This document shows positions 19,196 through 29,248 of a DNA stretch of 29,310 bases, one piece after another; the stretch's first letter is position 1; every line of letters starts with the position of its first letter. The translations under genes were made by a program, and so were the position numbers. The notes below the pieces were generated by a model, which worked only from the letters and a program-made list of their open reading frames with translations, had not been told where the DNA came from and searched no databases. Origin of the DNA: Chara braunii (Eukaryota > Streptophyta > Charophyceae > Charales > Characeae); NCBI GenBank assembly GCA_003427395.1, contig BFEA01000063.1, positions 1,715,645-1,744,954 on the forward strand, read 5' to 3'.

Positions 19196-19732
19196 TTAAC
19201 TACGGCGCTCTGTAGGTGGTTCATATGGTTGTCTATTTTCCTTCTCAGGATGCTGCATCTGTCCTTTGTCTGGCAAGGATAAGGGAGATCCTACTGCGAT
19301 TGCAACAGGTGTGTGCCCAGCACTGCATGTGGGACATGCTAAGAGAGGATGTGGTGGATGATGGCATTGGGGGTAGTCCACGCAGTAGAGACACATACTT
19401 TCTATGACAGCTTCCTGGAAACATTGACGACACATGGCATGTTGCTGACATGTCAGCAGGAAAGCAGGCTGACGTTCACAGTTATTTAGGCATGGCATAT
19501 CAAGGCCACAAAGGCATACTGGGCAAGTAATTACGGGGTGGGAGGGATGAGTACAAGACAAAGGGTTGCAGTTTTCATGGCAGAGACTGGCAGTGACCAT
19601 CCCTTCATAGTGGTCAAAGCAGAGACTATGTCGTGTGCATGCTAACCATACTGTGGCTGTGTGACAACAAAATGGGATGGCACAGTCACCGTCCTCTGGA
19701 GAGGCTCCTTCACTGTCCGTGGTAGACTCCAT
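19196..19732 (-). CDS. Tandem RING-like zinc-finger protein (178 aa)
   Basis: The ORF holds two adjacent Cys/His modules. Module 1 has C17, C22, C32, H35, C38, H41, C51, C55, C60, C70 and C73. Module 2 has C81, C85, C95, H98, C101, C104, C114, C117, C123, C133 and C136. Spacing is almost the same in both: C-x3/4-C-x9-C-x2-H-x2-C-x2-[CH]-x9-C-x2/3-C-x4/5-C-x9-C-P-x-C. The first six and last two ligands fit the C3HC4 RING pattern. The three extra Cys between ligands six and seven are not part of a standard RING and are shared by every copy here. RING proteins are mostly ubiquitin E3 ligases; that role is inference. The short N terminus is acidic and the C terminus (after 148) is polar and Pro/Glu-rich. 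The first Met after an in-frame stop was taken as start. Pyrimidine-AG sites just upstream (CCCTCCCTTTGTAG) mean the ORF could instead be an internal exon. Confidence 0.6.
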   Translation of the reverse strand: MESTTDSEGASPEDGDCAIPFCCHTATVWLACTRHSLCFDHYEGMVTASLCHENCNPLSCTHPSHPVITCPVCLCGLDMPCLNNCERQPAFLLTCQQHAMCRQCFQEAVIESMCLYCVDYPQCHHPPHPLLACPTCSAGHTPVAIAVGSPLSLPDKGQMQHPEKENRQPYEPPTERRS

Positions 19733-19950
19733 CCGATCTACAAAGGGAGGGGACGCTACCTGGCCGTGTACAGGGGAAGGAGAGGTTTAGCCAGATTGCT
19801 CTCCAGGGCTGTAGGGCTTGCGGGTGCACAACATCATAGTGTTCCTGATGGACAAGCCAGACCAAGTGATATTCTAACGCTTGGTGATAGAAAGAGTTAA
19901 TATTTCCTGCTGTGTGCACCCTACTCCCATTGTCCCATAGGGTCTATGAG

Positions 19951-20208
19951 TTATCTGCAAAGGTAGGAGCACTGAAATGACCTGGACGATGTAGGATGCA
20001 TGCATGAACATTTGGATCCATGCCTGGCATGTGATTCTCTGGAGCAGGCTGGCGTTATGCCCATAAATGCCATGGACAGGACTTCTATGGTCATGCCAGG
20101 TGCACTGTCGTCATCTGGACAGACAGCACGGTGCTCTGCTTCTATTGAGAGGACAACGTCTGCAGAACAGAAACAGCATAAGGGTTGCAATTGTAAGCGA
20201 GAAGACAT
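19951..20208 (-). CDS. Cys-rich ORF, possible diverged module
   Basis: An 85-codon minus-strand ORF with the sequence CCFCSADVVLSIEAEHRAVC near its start, and a C-terminal part with SHARH and CSC. It recalls the order of the RING-like modules (CC..., V-x-L, H, C, ..., HPSHP, CPVC), but the spacing is off by one to two residues and several ligands are absent. TTCTGTTCTGCAG inside it would serve as a splice acceptor. It may be an exon of the same gene, a decayed module, or chance. Confidence 0.25.
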   Translation of the reverse strand: MSSRLQLQPLCCFCSADVVLSIEAEHRAVCPDDDSAPGMTIEVLSMAFMGITPACSRESHARHGSKCSCMHPTSSRSFQCSYLCR

Positions 20209-20236
20209 TCATTCATGGCATAGTAGTATGATAGTA

Positions 20237-20324
20237 CACACAATGGCCTAGCTGTAGCACTATGAGATCATCTGATTCTGCACACAATGGCCTAGCTGTA
20301 GCACTATGAGATCATCTGATTCTG
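20237..20324. repeat. Exact 44-bp tandem duplication
   Basis: 20237-20280 and 20281-20324 are identical. 44 is not a multiple of three, so on the minus strand the second copy shifts the frame and brings in the TAG that ends the 20260-20565 ORF. Confidence 0.97.
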
Positions 20325-20565
20325 CAGGTTGTGCGGCAGAGGCAGGTTCATCCAATTCTGCAGATGGCACAGCAGGCAGGGATTCATTGCGGTCTTGAGT
20401 ATTTCTGTCATGTTCCTCCGGCTGTATCACCTCCATTGGCTCTAGTATATGCTCCTGAGAGAGATCTTCAGCTGGGGGCTCCATCAGGTGATCTGAAGGT
20501 GTATCATTGCAATGACTTGCTGGTTCCAGATTGCCTGTAGCCTCTCTCTGACGAGGCTGTACCAT
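20260..20565 (-). CDS. Acidic, Pro-rich hypothetical ORF (101 aa)
   Basis: The product is rich in Glu, Asp, Pro, Gln and Ala (for example PAVPSAELDEPASAAQPAES) and probably disordered. It lies upstream of the RING-like ORF on the same strand, with about 530 bp between, and could be a 5' exon of that gene. The acidic patches near the start of the 178-residue ORF are compatible with this but do not prove it. Its C terminus (LGHCVQNQMIS) is created by the 44-bp duplication. Without that, the frame would read through GHCVYYHTTMP to a TGA. No family recognised. Confidence 0.35.
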   Translation of the reverse strand: MVQPRQREATGNLEPASHCNDTPSDHLMEPPAEDLSQEHILEPMEVIQPEEHDRNTQDRNESLPAVPSAELDEPASAAQPAESDDLIVLQLGHCVQNQMIS

Positions 20566-20579
20566 AGGTAGGGACAGAT

Positions 20580-21263
20580 TCGTAATTTTGTTTGGCTGAG
20601 GGCTAACCGACAGACCTAACTGTAAGGAAAATTCGTGAGGGACATATTTGTAAATATAGGAAATATGGGCCCAGTACTAACTCGAATTTCCTACAGCTAC
20701 CCCAACTGCGCATAGCAGACCCGGGCTACCCCTAGGACAGACAGGCCCAATGGGCCTACGCTGATAGACGGTCCTATAGCCTATAGCCGGGTAGGGAGAG
20801 GCCCTAAGGGCCGAAACAGAAACGGTACCGGTCGGTCAGTCGGTTCGGTCTAGGTCGAGTCTAGGCTAGGGTAGAGTATAGATAGGTTGACAGAATCGGT
20901 CCAGGGCTTTTGGCAGTTGACACTTCATGGTGGAAGTTGCTGCGCACGCGGCATCAGGTCGTGGTGACTGATCCATGCGTGGGAGACGGCGGACATAGCC
21001 AGACCTTCGGAGCCCTGACCAGACTGGGGTCAACGCTGTCCGCTCTGACTCTCTGGGAGTGAAAGCGGTCTGGGCTATCAGAGGTCTGATGCGTTGGAGC
21101 ACGTGGTGCACTGCTGACCCTCCTCAGGAGTAGGGTCCCAGTGGCGATGCAGCCATAGCTGCATCTTCTCAGAGATTATCATCGTCTGGACTTCATCTTC
21201 ATCAAAGACCGTTGGTGCTGAGCTTCTTCCTCATCATCTGAGTGGCGATTGGCTCTGGGAGCC
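20580..21263. other. Non-coding stretch left of the LTR
   Basis: No gene recognised. Short palindromes occur (GGCCCTAAGGGCC near 20800-20813; CTATAGCCTATAG near 20772-20785). GATGCAGC (21146-21153) pairs with GCTGCATC (21158-21165) over the loop CATA. Confidence 0.45.
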
Positions 21264-21720
21264 TGTTACATCTTGGCGCAGGCCACTGCGTTGGATGTCA
21301 GGGTGGCGCTGGGTGTTACCTGGGGTTCTGGTGCTATTTTTAGCTGTTCGGGGTGTGTGGGGCTGAGGCGCTACCCCTCTGAGGGTAGCGCAACAGGTTT
21401 CTGAGGTTATTCAGTGAAAACGACGCTCTGAGTTTAATAAACAGTTGTAAGACTGTGTTCGAGTGGTCATCTCTTCATTGATTTCTGGCTGTGATCTCTC
21501 GGTTGTCTTCTATGAATGATTGTTGGGACTTCTGTGGAGAGAGTCCACCGTGTTGTGTATTCTGTCACTTCGCTCTTCTGAGTCTTCCGCTGTGTTTCTT
21601 TTGTTGGGCGGTGTGACACTCCACTACCTCTTCCCTTCCTTTTGTGCACGTATGGGTGTGTACGGGAGATCTCGTGAGTGAGCGTTGACAAAATTTCAAC
21701 GGACAATCATGTTCATAACA
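21264..21720 (+). mobile_element. LTR (457 bp), plus strand
   Basis: The right end ...TTCATAACA abuts a PBS, which makes this a 5' LTR. The left end is set at TGTTACATC, giving TGTTA/TAACA inverted termini. It holds a poly(A) signal AATAAA (21436-21441) and a perfect 9-bp hairpin (21368-21376 with 21383-21391, loop CTCTGA). The left boundary is inferred. No second LTR copy was found in the window. Confidence 0.6.
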
Positions 21721-21722
21721 GT

Positions 21723-21734
21723 TGGTATCGGAGC
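21723..21734 (+). other. Primer-binding site, initiator-Met-tRNA type
   Basis: TGGTATCGGAGC lies two bases after the LTR end. It is the same 12 bases and the same two-base spacing as in the minus-strand element at 15406, although the LTR sequences differ. Confidence 0.85.
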
Positions 21735-22940
21735 AGATCGGACCCAGACAGTGGCGAGATGATGGACTGAGGCATCCGTCACTACCTGAGAGCTAGGGAC
21801 GTTGGATTTCATGGTGGAATCGCATCTTCAGTACTGCGCTCAGTAGGGTGTTGGTGAGGAGCGGGTGGAGGCTGGTATGACACAGAGATTGGTGACGATT
21901 CAGTGCTCAGTGGCCTGGGAGGCACTGAGGGGCTATTTTTAGCCGAGGCGTTGACTTTGCTAGTGGCGAGATACCTGGGGGTATGTCAAGTTCCAGATTC
22001 TGAGTCGGATTCAGTGAATCTGAGTAGTGGGGATTAATCGCCATATCAAGAGCTTCAGTATCACCAAGTTTCAGGACATTTTGAACGTGGGAGCACCAGG
22101 AACAGTGAATGGAAGAAACTGGCGAGATAGCAGCCATAGCCAGTTCAGCTTCTTCTTCGAACGTTTTGCCCTGAAGTAAGTGTGTTCCTTACTCAAGTCT
22201 CTGCAGCGAGTCTGATAGTTGTAATTAGACTGGAGAAATCGAAATTGGATGTCCATAGTCAATGAAAGTTGAAAATCGCACTGCTTGACTGCCATAACTA
22301 TTTCTCCTACCTATCTACTTTGACTTCTACTGACTCTGTTTGACCCCCTCTCTGTCTCAAATTGCATCTCTGACTGTTTTACAGTATTGCGATTCAGTAT
22401 ACATTGTGAAATGGATAGTTGAGGACCTATCTGTCAATGATAATGGAATTCTGAGTATTGCGCTGCCATAGCCAGTGCTTGGGGCAGCTAGGGTTTGCCA
22501 TATCTTAGGTTCTGTCCGCCAGAATTTCAGTCTGTCAGTCACCCTGAAATCACAATTCAGTATTGACACAGTGTCTGAAAGCGCTCTACTGGGATTGATG
22601 TTTTGAGTCAGATACAGTGATATCTGTACTTCGCCTCAACCATAGTGAGGCATACAGGGTCCTACAGTGTCGGTGTCAGTAGTAGGAGTCTAAAAATAGC
22701 TCCATCAGTAATTCGCTGCATCTTGGTTGACTACTGAATGTATTAATCGCTACTTACTCTTTGCGCTATTCTAACCCTCCTACTTACAGTCCTAGGTTGC
22801 ATCCTGTCTAATTTTCTGACAGCGATTCTGGGGTTATTGCACTCATATGAGGGTTCTAGGCTGTGAATGAAAAATCGCAAGTTCATTTTATTTGGGATTG
22901 ACCTAACCCAAAAAAGCCCTTAGCGGCCTGCAGAGGCTGA
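21735..22940 (+). mobile_element. Internal region of the plus-strand LTR element, non-coding
   Basis: No ORF over about 80 codons and no gag or pol motif. It contains CCATAGCC at 22134 and 22466, and hairpins such as 21906-21912 with 21923-21929 and 21994-22000 with 22016-22022. It may be a non-autonomous element or a decayed fragment. The right limit is unknown. Confidence 0.4.
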
Positions 22941-22943
22941 GCG

Positions 22944-23119
22944 CTGTCGGTGCGAATACCCTTACAAGGGCATCCACCCTGGTTTTTGCAGGCGATAGAA
23001 AATAAGTTTGGGTTAAAGTTTAAGCACACCGCGCGAGGCGCGGCATTGTTTGTGGTTTGCGTTGATTGAATGGATGACTAGAGTAGAGAGTGTGTGGGTG
23101 CGCAAATTTGAGGCGCGCG
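22944..23119 (+). repeat. Direct repeat R1, copy 1
   Basis: It is about 80 percent identical to 26001-26178 and starts CTGTCGGTGCGAATACCCTT. It contains CCTGGTTTTTGCAGGC, which resembles a splice acceptor, and ends in GTGTGTGGGTGCG plus a CGCG-rich tail. Confidence 0.85.
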
Positions 23120-23142
23120 TGATCCTTTTGTTTTTTTTATTA

Positions 23143-23990
23143 GGCCAGATTTTTGTCTCTAATTAAACTAGGATTAAAAAGATTCAGTCTCATGATTGAT
23201 GCGCTTACCTGTGACTTGCGCATGTGAATGGAGGACGACGTCGACAACGACATGGTTCGGTATAGTCACGCAGTGGGCGCGGAAGGTTGACGGCCAGGAG
23301 TTTGGCTGATAGGCCTATGTGTGGGTTTGAAACGTTTCAGTAGAACCGCGCGCCATGCAGTATCTACTTATTTAGAGGTCCGTCAAAATTAGACCCGTAC
23401 TTGGGTCTAATATTATTGGTTATAACATTGAGCTTTCGGCAAAGAGATTCAGGGATTGAGGTCGAGTGGTGACAACACGGGATACCAGAGTAGGGCGGAA
23501 GGATCGATGGGGTTGAGAGCCTGCTGGGGCTACCCTCCTTTGGTTTTGCCACTAGCGACGATGGAAAGCGGGCTAGCAGTTTCCTTTTCCTCGTCCGCCT
23601 TAATCTAACGATTAAAAAGCTAAGTATTTCTATTAATTTTTGTGCTATTATTTACCTTGCGTCGGTACTCCTTAACTCACGCGCGACGCCGGACTTGGAG
23701 GCCGTCACGATGGTCAAGGACCTCGAACACGCGCCTCCTCTTCGTTGACTTGTGAGTTCTTTGAGTGTTCGGGATGCTCGTGAGGGTCCTCGGTCCCACC
23801 ATCCCAAAGCGCGAACCGGGAAGTTCAATGTGCATGAGAAATGACTGGTGATTAGCCCGCGGGGCAGAAGAAAACCTGGGTGGCGCGGGCCCTTTTGCGA
23901 GTGTACTGCCCCACCATCCGTGAGTCTGCTGCGGGAGGATTGGGAGTGAGCATACCGCACGATGGCCGCACGGACCGAAGAAAGTCGGGG
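23143..23990 (+). repeat. Arm 1 of a large diverged inverted repeat
   Basis: The sequence matches the reverse complement of about 26300-27072 through many ordered landmarks: AATTAAACTAGGATTAAAAA, GCGCTTAC-TGTGACTTG, ATGCAGTAT, ATACCAGAGTAG, GTGATTAGCCC, GAGTCTGCTG and GAGTGAG. Identity is roughly 60-70 percent by eye. Potential donor sites (GTAAGC on the minus strand near 23207) are shared by both arms. Frames do not stay aligned, so coding origin is unproven. Confidence 0.7.
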
Positions 23991-24100
23991 TGGCGTGAGC
24001 ATTCCACGAGTATATCGCCTACCAGTCATGGCCTGTTGTGACAGGATGAGTGTGGCCGTGCCTCGTCAGGCCCGAAGGATAGCAGGCCGCACCTAGAAGG

Positions 24101-24230
24101 AACAACCCGGGGCAGGGCAGGGCCGGAGGAGTAGCAGTACTGCCTGCTAGCCGGTTGTCGGCCAGCGGTATAGAGGCGAAGGGCTAGCTGAACCGTCTAA
24201 TAGATGGTTTACCCCAGTATTACCTTCGGG
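24101..24230 (+). repeat. Short direct similarity to 27136-27260
   Basis: Shared order of GGGCAGGGCCGG / GGGACAGGGCCGG, then AGTACTGC, GCC, TATAG-GGCGAA and TGAA. This suggests the duplicated unit extends beyond the inverted arms. Confidence 0.4.
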
Positions 24231-26000
24231 GTAACCAGGACTATCGGCTAAGTTCCGGTCCTTCGGGACATCTGTCAAAAATCGGGCCGATATAGAAGGT
24301 TAGTACGGCCCACGGTGTAGAGTGGCATGGGACAGAGTAAAGTTCTGACAGGACAAGGGGCAAATTCTGTCAGAAGTCGCAGCCAGTACCAGCGCGCAAG
24401 TTGTGAGGTAACGACTCGGAAAGGGTAGGGTCGCACTAAGGCGGAGCAACTTGGGGCGCTGTAGGAAAGCTCACGGTGCTGCTGAGGACAACGCTCGCCC
24501 AGTTTTGGGAGTTAAACAGACCGCCAAGTAGCGGGCTCTCTCTGCGAAATCCCCATAAGACCGTCAAACGATTGTTGAATCGGCTTGCGTGTACTACTGT
24601 GCGGTTGTGCGATACGATGGAATGGTGATAACGGCGGAGACGACTATGCAAAAGGGGAAAGGGATGAGTCCGGACGGGAGACGGGGTGAATGCATTGAAG
24701 GGAGGAAGTGGAGTGGAGCGGGTGGAGCGCAGCGCGAAGGAGAAGGCGGAGCGGAGCGCTGCGAGCGAGGAGGTGCAAAGAACTAGAAGAGGGAGAGGGT
24801 TAGCGCAGACGAGCCAAACGTTAGAGGAGAGGGTAAGGCCGATGAGAGAGGTGGAAAGAAGGATAAACCCGATACGGGTTAGCGCCAGTATGGGAGATAA
24901 TTGAAGGGGTGAATTGGGCCCAACGTTCGCGCCAGGTGCATCTGCAGTCGAATGTGGGGAGAGCATGGCTATGGTAGAAGTAAGGATTGCTTAGCTCACC
25001 CATTACTTGGTGGAAACGAGTGAACAAAGATTCGTTTCAGGGTTTTTAACCCTGAGCGAATCTGAATCTAACGTTAGTTTTAGTCATAGGTTAATAAGGA
25101 GGGAGCTAGAGGAGAAAAGTACCGCGCGAGGATGGCCGGGAGTGGAGAAGGAGTAGGATGGGAAGCGCATATCTCGAGCGTTTCCAAACGGATTTCGGTG
25201 GGGAAAAGGTCGAAGTTGTGGTTTGAAGGTAGGGCGAATTCGGTGAGCATGATAATTTTGGAAGAGAGTTAGTAAAGAAGAAGTTAGTTGCAAAAGGGAC
25301 TGCACAGGGGTGTCTAAAGGTGGCTATGGCCGCTCACGGAAACGCAAAGTTTCACTCAGCTCTGGGCAGAATCAAGCGAGAGGACTAGCGTTTCAGAGGT
25401 TTTAGTGGTAGGCAAATCCGATGGTGCAATCGGACTTCAGAGGCAGTGAGTAGATTTTGTGCTATGATGAAGATGGGTTGCGCGCGGGAGAAGCAATCCT
25501 TTTTCTTTTTTTCAGAGTTGAATGAATACTTCTGTGTTTTGTAGAGGATTCATTCCGGCAGGATGCGGGTAGTGGGGTGAGGAAGCTCAGAGCGGGTGCC
25601 CTACCTGCATTCATGCCCTGTGAGATTGCGAAGTTCGTCGTCGAAGTTCGCGGGATCGTGCTGACCAGGCCAGTGCTACGGTTGGGTGTTTGGGATGGTG
25701 TTCGAGCCGGCTCGGTCAGAGCTGTATTTAGTGTCGTGCTCCTTCGCTTTCGACAAGGGTGAGTTGCCGCCTGTGGGCTATGCCTCCTTTACTTAGGCGG
25801 AAGACTTGGTTTTGATTCCATCTAGAGAAGGCAACTTTTCTCTATCCGTTGCGTGCGTGGCCTGAGAGCAATGTATATTTTCCATGTTCTGACGGAGAAT
25901 TCATCCTTGTGCTGTATAACTAGTGAGCGACAGATGGAGCGAATCGGTTGATCACCGACATTATTAATGAGTTTTCGTTGTGATCGCTTCTGCCAACGCA
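24231..26000. other. Purine-rich non-coding stretch
   Basis: No convincing gene. A 176-codon minus-strand ORF (24436-24966) arises in strongly purine-biased plus-strand DNA and has no recognised domain. TCAGGGTT (25037-25044) pairs with AACCCTGA (25048-25055), enclosed by GATTCG/CGAATC (25029-25034 with 25057-25062). GGCTATGG occurs at 24967 and 25322. Confidence 0.4.
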
Positions 26001-26178
26001 CTGTCGGTGCGAATACCCTTACAAGGGTATCCGCCCTGGTTTTTGCAGGCAACAAAAAATAGTTTTGGTTTAAAGTCTAAGTATACCACGCGAGGCGCAA
26101 CTGAGTCTATGGTTTACGTTGACTGAGTGGCTGATTAAAGTAGAGAGTGTGTGGGTGCGTAGACTTAAGGCGCTCGCG
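26001..26178 (+). repeat. Direct repeat R1, copy 2
   Basis: Counterpart of 22944-23119. The hairpin ATACCCTT/AAGGGTAT (26013-26020 with 26023-26030) is perfect here, while copy 1 has one mismatch. Confidence 0.85.
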
Positions 26179-26299
26179 GTCACAAAGTCGAGGGCGCGGT
26201 TCTTGGTGTTGGTAGCAAATATTCAAATGAGAACTTTGAAAGCCAAGTGGGCAGGGGTCCCGCAAATATCAATCGGCCATTTGAGGCCTCCGCGTGGTT

Positions 26300-27072
26300 T
26301 TCCCACGTGCCTGTGCCATCCTCCCTTCCATCGGGTCCCACAGGCATACTCACTCTCATCTCTCTCAGCAGACTCTCGGTTGGCGGACGGTGCACCCGCA
26401 GAAAGTCCCCACCACTCAGGTCCCTTCCGGCTTGTGGGCTAATCACTTGCCGGCTCGAACGCACGTTAGTTTCCCCGGTCCGTGCTTCATGTCAAGGAAT
26501 TTCGGGAGCATTCCGAACACGCGACATCCGAACGGGCCCGTCAACGGAGGTGCATACCCAAGGTCTTCAACCACCGCGTCGACCACTAAATCCGGCTTCG
26601 CGTCCAAGTCAAAAAATGCCGACGCGTAGAAAGGTAATAATGATACAAAAATAATAAAATATCTAAACTTTCAATCGTCAGAATACGACTAACGAAAAAA
26701 AAGACGCTAACACCGTTTCAACGTCGCCGACCGCAAACCAAGGGGGATAGCCCCGTCGGGCCCTCAACTCCTTAGTCCCTTCACGCTACTCTGATACCCT
26801 CGTGCCGTCGCCGCTCTATGTCGAACCGTGAATCTCTCTGATGAAAGTCCGAAGTTGTAACCGCTAGCGCTAGGCCCAAATCTGGGTCTGGCTCTGATGG
26901 ACATCTACAAAAACCGATACTGCACGACGCGCAGACCTACCGAAACGTCTTCAAAGATCCCACTGTTGTCTACGTCGCCCTCCTCACGTATGCCCAAGTC
27001 ACATGTAAGCGCAATTGGTCAACGAAACATAATATTTTTAATCCTAGTTTAATCAAAAATTAAAATTTGGCC
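26300..27072 (-). repeat. Arm 2 of a large diverged inverted repeat
   Basis: Reverse-complement partner of 23143-23990. R1 copy 2 lies beside the opposite end of this arm compared with copy 1, so one arm was flipped after or during duplication. ORFs of 111 and 135 codons on the plus strand (26294-26629, 26247-26654) have no recognised domain. Confidence 0.7.
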
Positions 27073-29248
27073 GGCGACCACTCCGACTCTTCAGTCATCA
27101 AAGATAAAAAGCCGGGGCGTTGTAGCGAAGCTACATTAACCGGGACAGGGCCGGCGTGGTGGGAGCCGAAGTACTGCTGCCTACCGCACAGGTCGTCCGT
27201 AGTACCCAGGCTATAGGGGCGAAAGACTTTGAATCATCCAGCAGCCGGTTCCCTCCGAAGTTTGCCTCGGAACAGCTGGAGCAAAGGAGTGGTTTTGCTG
27301 CGCAGTTGTGGGACCGAGCGGTGCAGGCGGGGCGAACTGAGTAGATGGCAGGGAAGAACGTGGTGAAGAAGGAGACGATGAGGGGGTAAGTTGGGCGTTG
27401 TGGGACCGATACGATCGAATGCTGTGATCAAGAGCCTCGAAGGAGGGTGAGGCCGGCGGAATGGTGAAAGTGGGCCGAGTGAGCCTGATTGGGAAGTTGT
27501 GCCAGGTGCGCGCCCAACAAGGTGGCTGGAGATACGGCGAGCCAATGTAGCGAGTAAAAGAAAATGGATCTGGACGGGATGCCGTGCTGGTGCAGTCGAA
27601 GAGAGGAAGGGCGGAGAGAGAAGGACAGCGGAGCAGAGGACTCCGACACGAAAGAGGTAAGGATGAGCGATCGGGTGTAGTAGGAGGAGGGAAGGAAAAA
27701 ATGCAGTAGAAGAAAAGAAAGGGGGATGAATCTAGGCGCGGAAACGTGCCGGATACACGCACGGTGAGATCAGAGATAGTGGCGAGAGTGAAGGGCGTGT
27801 AGCGCCCCTGTGTTCTGACGGATCTCGGTAGAGTAAGAACCAAGTCCCAGCCTTCGAGGCAAGGCGAATCCGTTGACGAAGCCGGATTTGGAGTCGAGCG
27901 GGGAGCTTTTGATAGTAGAAGAGAGTGAGGTTCACGGAGTGTTAGTAAGAATGGATATGGTGAGATTGAGAAATAGTGATCTCGCTCGATTCTTGACGGA
28001 ATCGAGCGAACCAAAGTGTTCGATAGGGGTTTTGGGACAGGGCGAATGCGGTGGTGAAGACGAAACGACGGATGGTGGAGTGTAGAATGAGGATGTCGGA
28101 GAATGGGTTGCGTAGTGTCGTTAGGAGAGTAGATATGGCGGGTGTAGGAGATAGCTTACCTCACTCGATGTCGGTTGGGATCGGACGAGGGAGGCAGCGA
28201 GATGGGGGGTCTTGGTGCTGCGATCGTGATGGCGGAAGTAGAATTGGAAGTTAGTGGTTAGTTGACGGGCCATGCTAATAAGGAAATGCGTGGGAAGGGG
28301 GGAAATGGGTATGTTGATGTATATTTCCCCGTTTCAAGGCGAGATTCATCTCACCTTTTCCTTGTTTAATCTGTATTTCTTTTTGTATATTTTTTTGGTA
28401 TTTACTCTGGCGTCGGTGCGCCCTTTTTGTATTCCAGCGGTAGATTCATTCGATCCCCCCTATCGAAGGAAGTAAGGAGAAGCTAGCCACAAGGGTAGGA
28501 GACATACCTGTTGGTAGGAGTCGTCGAACGACTAATGCAGGCTGGGTCGAAAGGATGAACCGGCGCTGAATCACCGACGGGTTAGTGCGCACGGACAAAT
28601 GGGCAATCGGATGTACGAGCTGAGAAGAGGGAGAGATTGAGGGAAAGGGAAAGGTGAAGTGGTACGTACCTGGTCCTAGCCATGGTCTACAAGGTCGACA
28701 ATTTTATGCATTACGGTGTCTCTGCTGACGCCAACAGAATGCATGGCCGATTTACAGGCGGTTGGTAGTTGTGTAATGGTAGTCTGGGCAATGAGCACCA
28801 AGTAAGAGAAAAGGCAATAACGGGAGAGGGGGTGAAGATCGAACTTACTTTTGTTTTGCTGGTTGCAACCATCTGTACCAAGCCTTGGTTACTCGTGTAA
28901 GCGGGTGCGGCAGACTGTGTTGAATCCTGCAGTCAGCCCACATTTGGCCGTCCACTTGGCCGTTCAAGCTGGTCCACGGGTTTGGAAGGCTTACCGGTTC
29001 AGCCCGTGTGCACCGCATCTTGATGTGTGAAGCAGTGAGGAGCGGACTGTGGGGTAGTAAGCAGCTTTCTGGCTGATATAAGGCCCAGTATGCCTGATGG
29101 TCAGGGTGTCACTCACCTCTTCAACTTCGCCGCCACGAGCCAGCCGCAAAGGCGCAAGCCTAGTTATTGACCAGGGTGTTGTTCGCCTTACTGTACGGAG
29201 CAGCTGGAGAAGGGCCTTGCAAATACACAAGAATCCCAAGATCAACCC
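27073..29248. other. Purine-rich non-coding stretch
   Basis: No gene recognised. The 267-codon minus-strand ORF (27211-28014) is Ser/Pro-rich and lies opposite purine-rich DNA. A perfect 10-bp hairpin CGCTCGATTC (27983-27992) / GAATCGAGCG (27999-28008) occurs, and shorter ones near 28339-28354. Confidence 0.4.

Noticed and set aside
23140-23210. AATTAAACTAGGATTAAAAA as a promoter element
   Set aside because: It is shared with the inverted arm and fully explained by the duplication; no gene starts nearby.
23652-26629. Shared protein in both arms of the inverted repeat
   Set aside because: Short stretches look similar (VHPQKVP and VHSQKGP), but the matching frames shift within a few dozen codons.
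27211-28014. 267-codon minus-strand ORF
   Set aside because: It lies opposite purine-rich DNA with few stops on that strand, is Ser/Pro-rich throughout and shows no domain.
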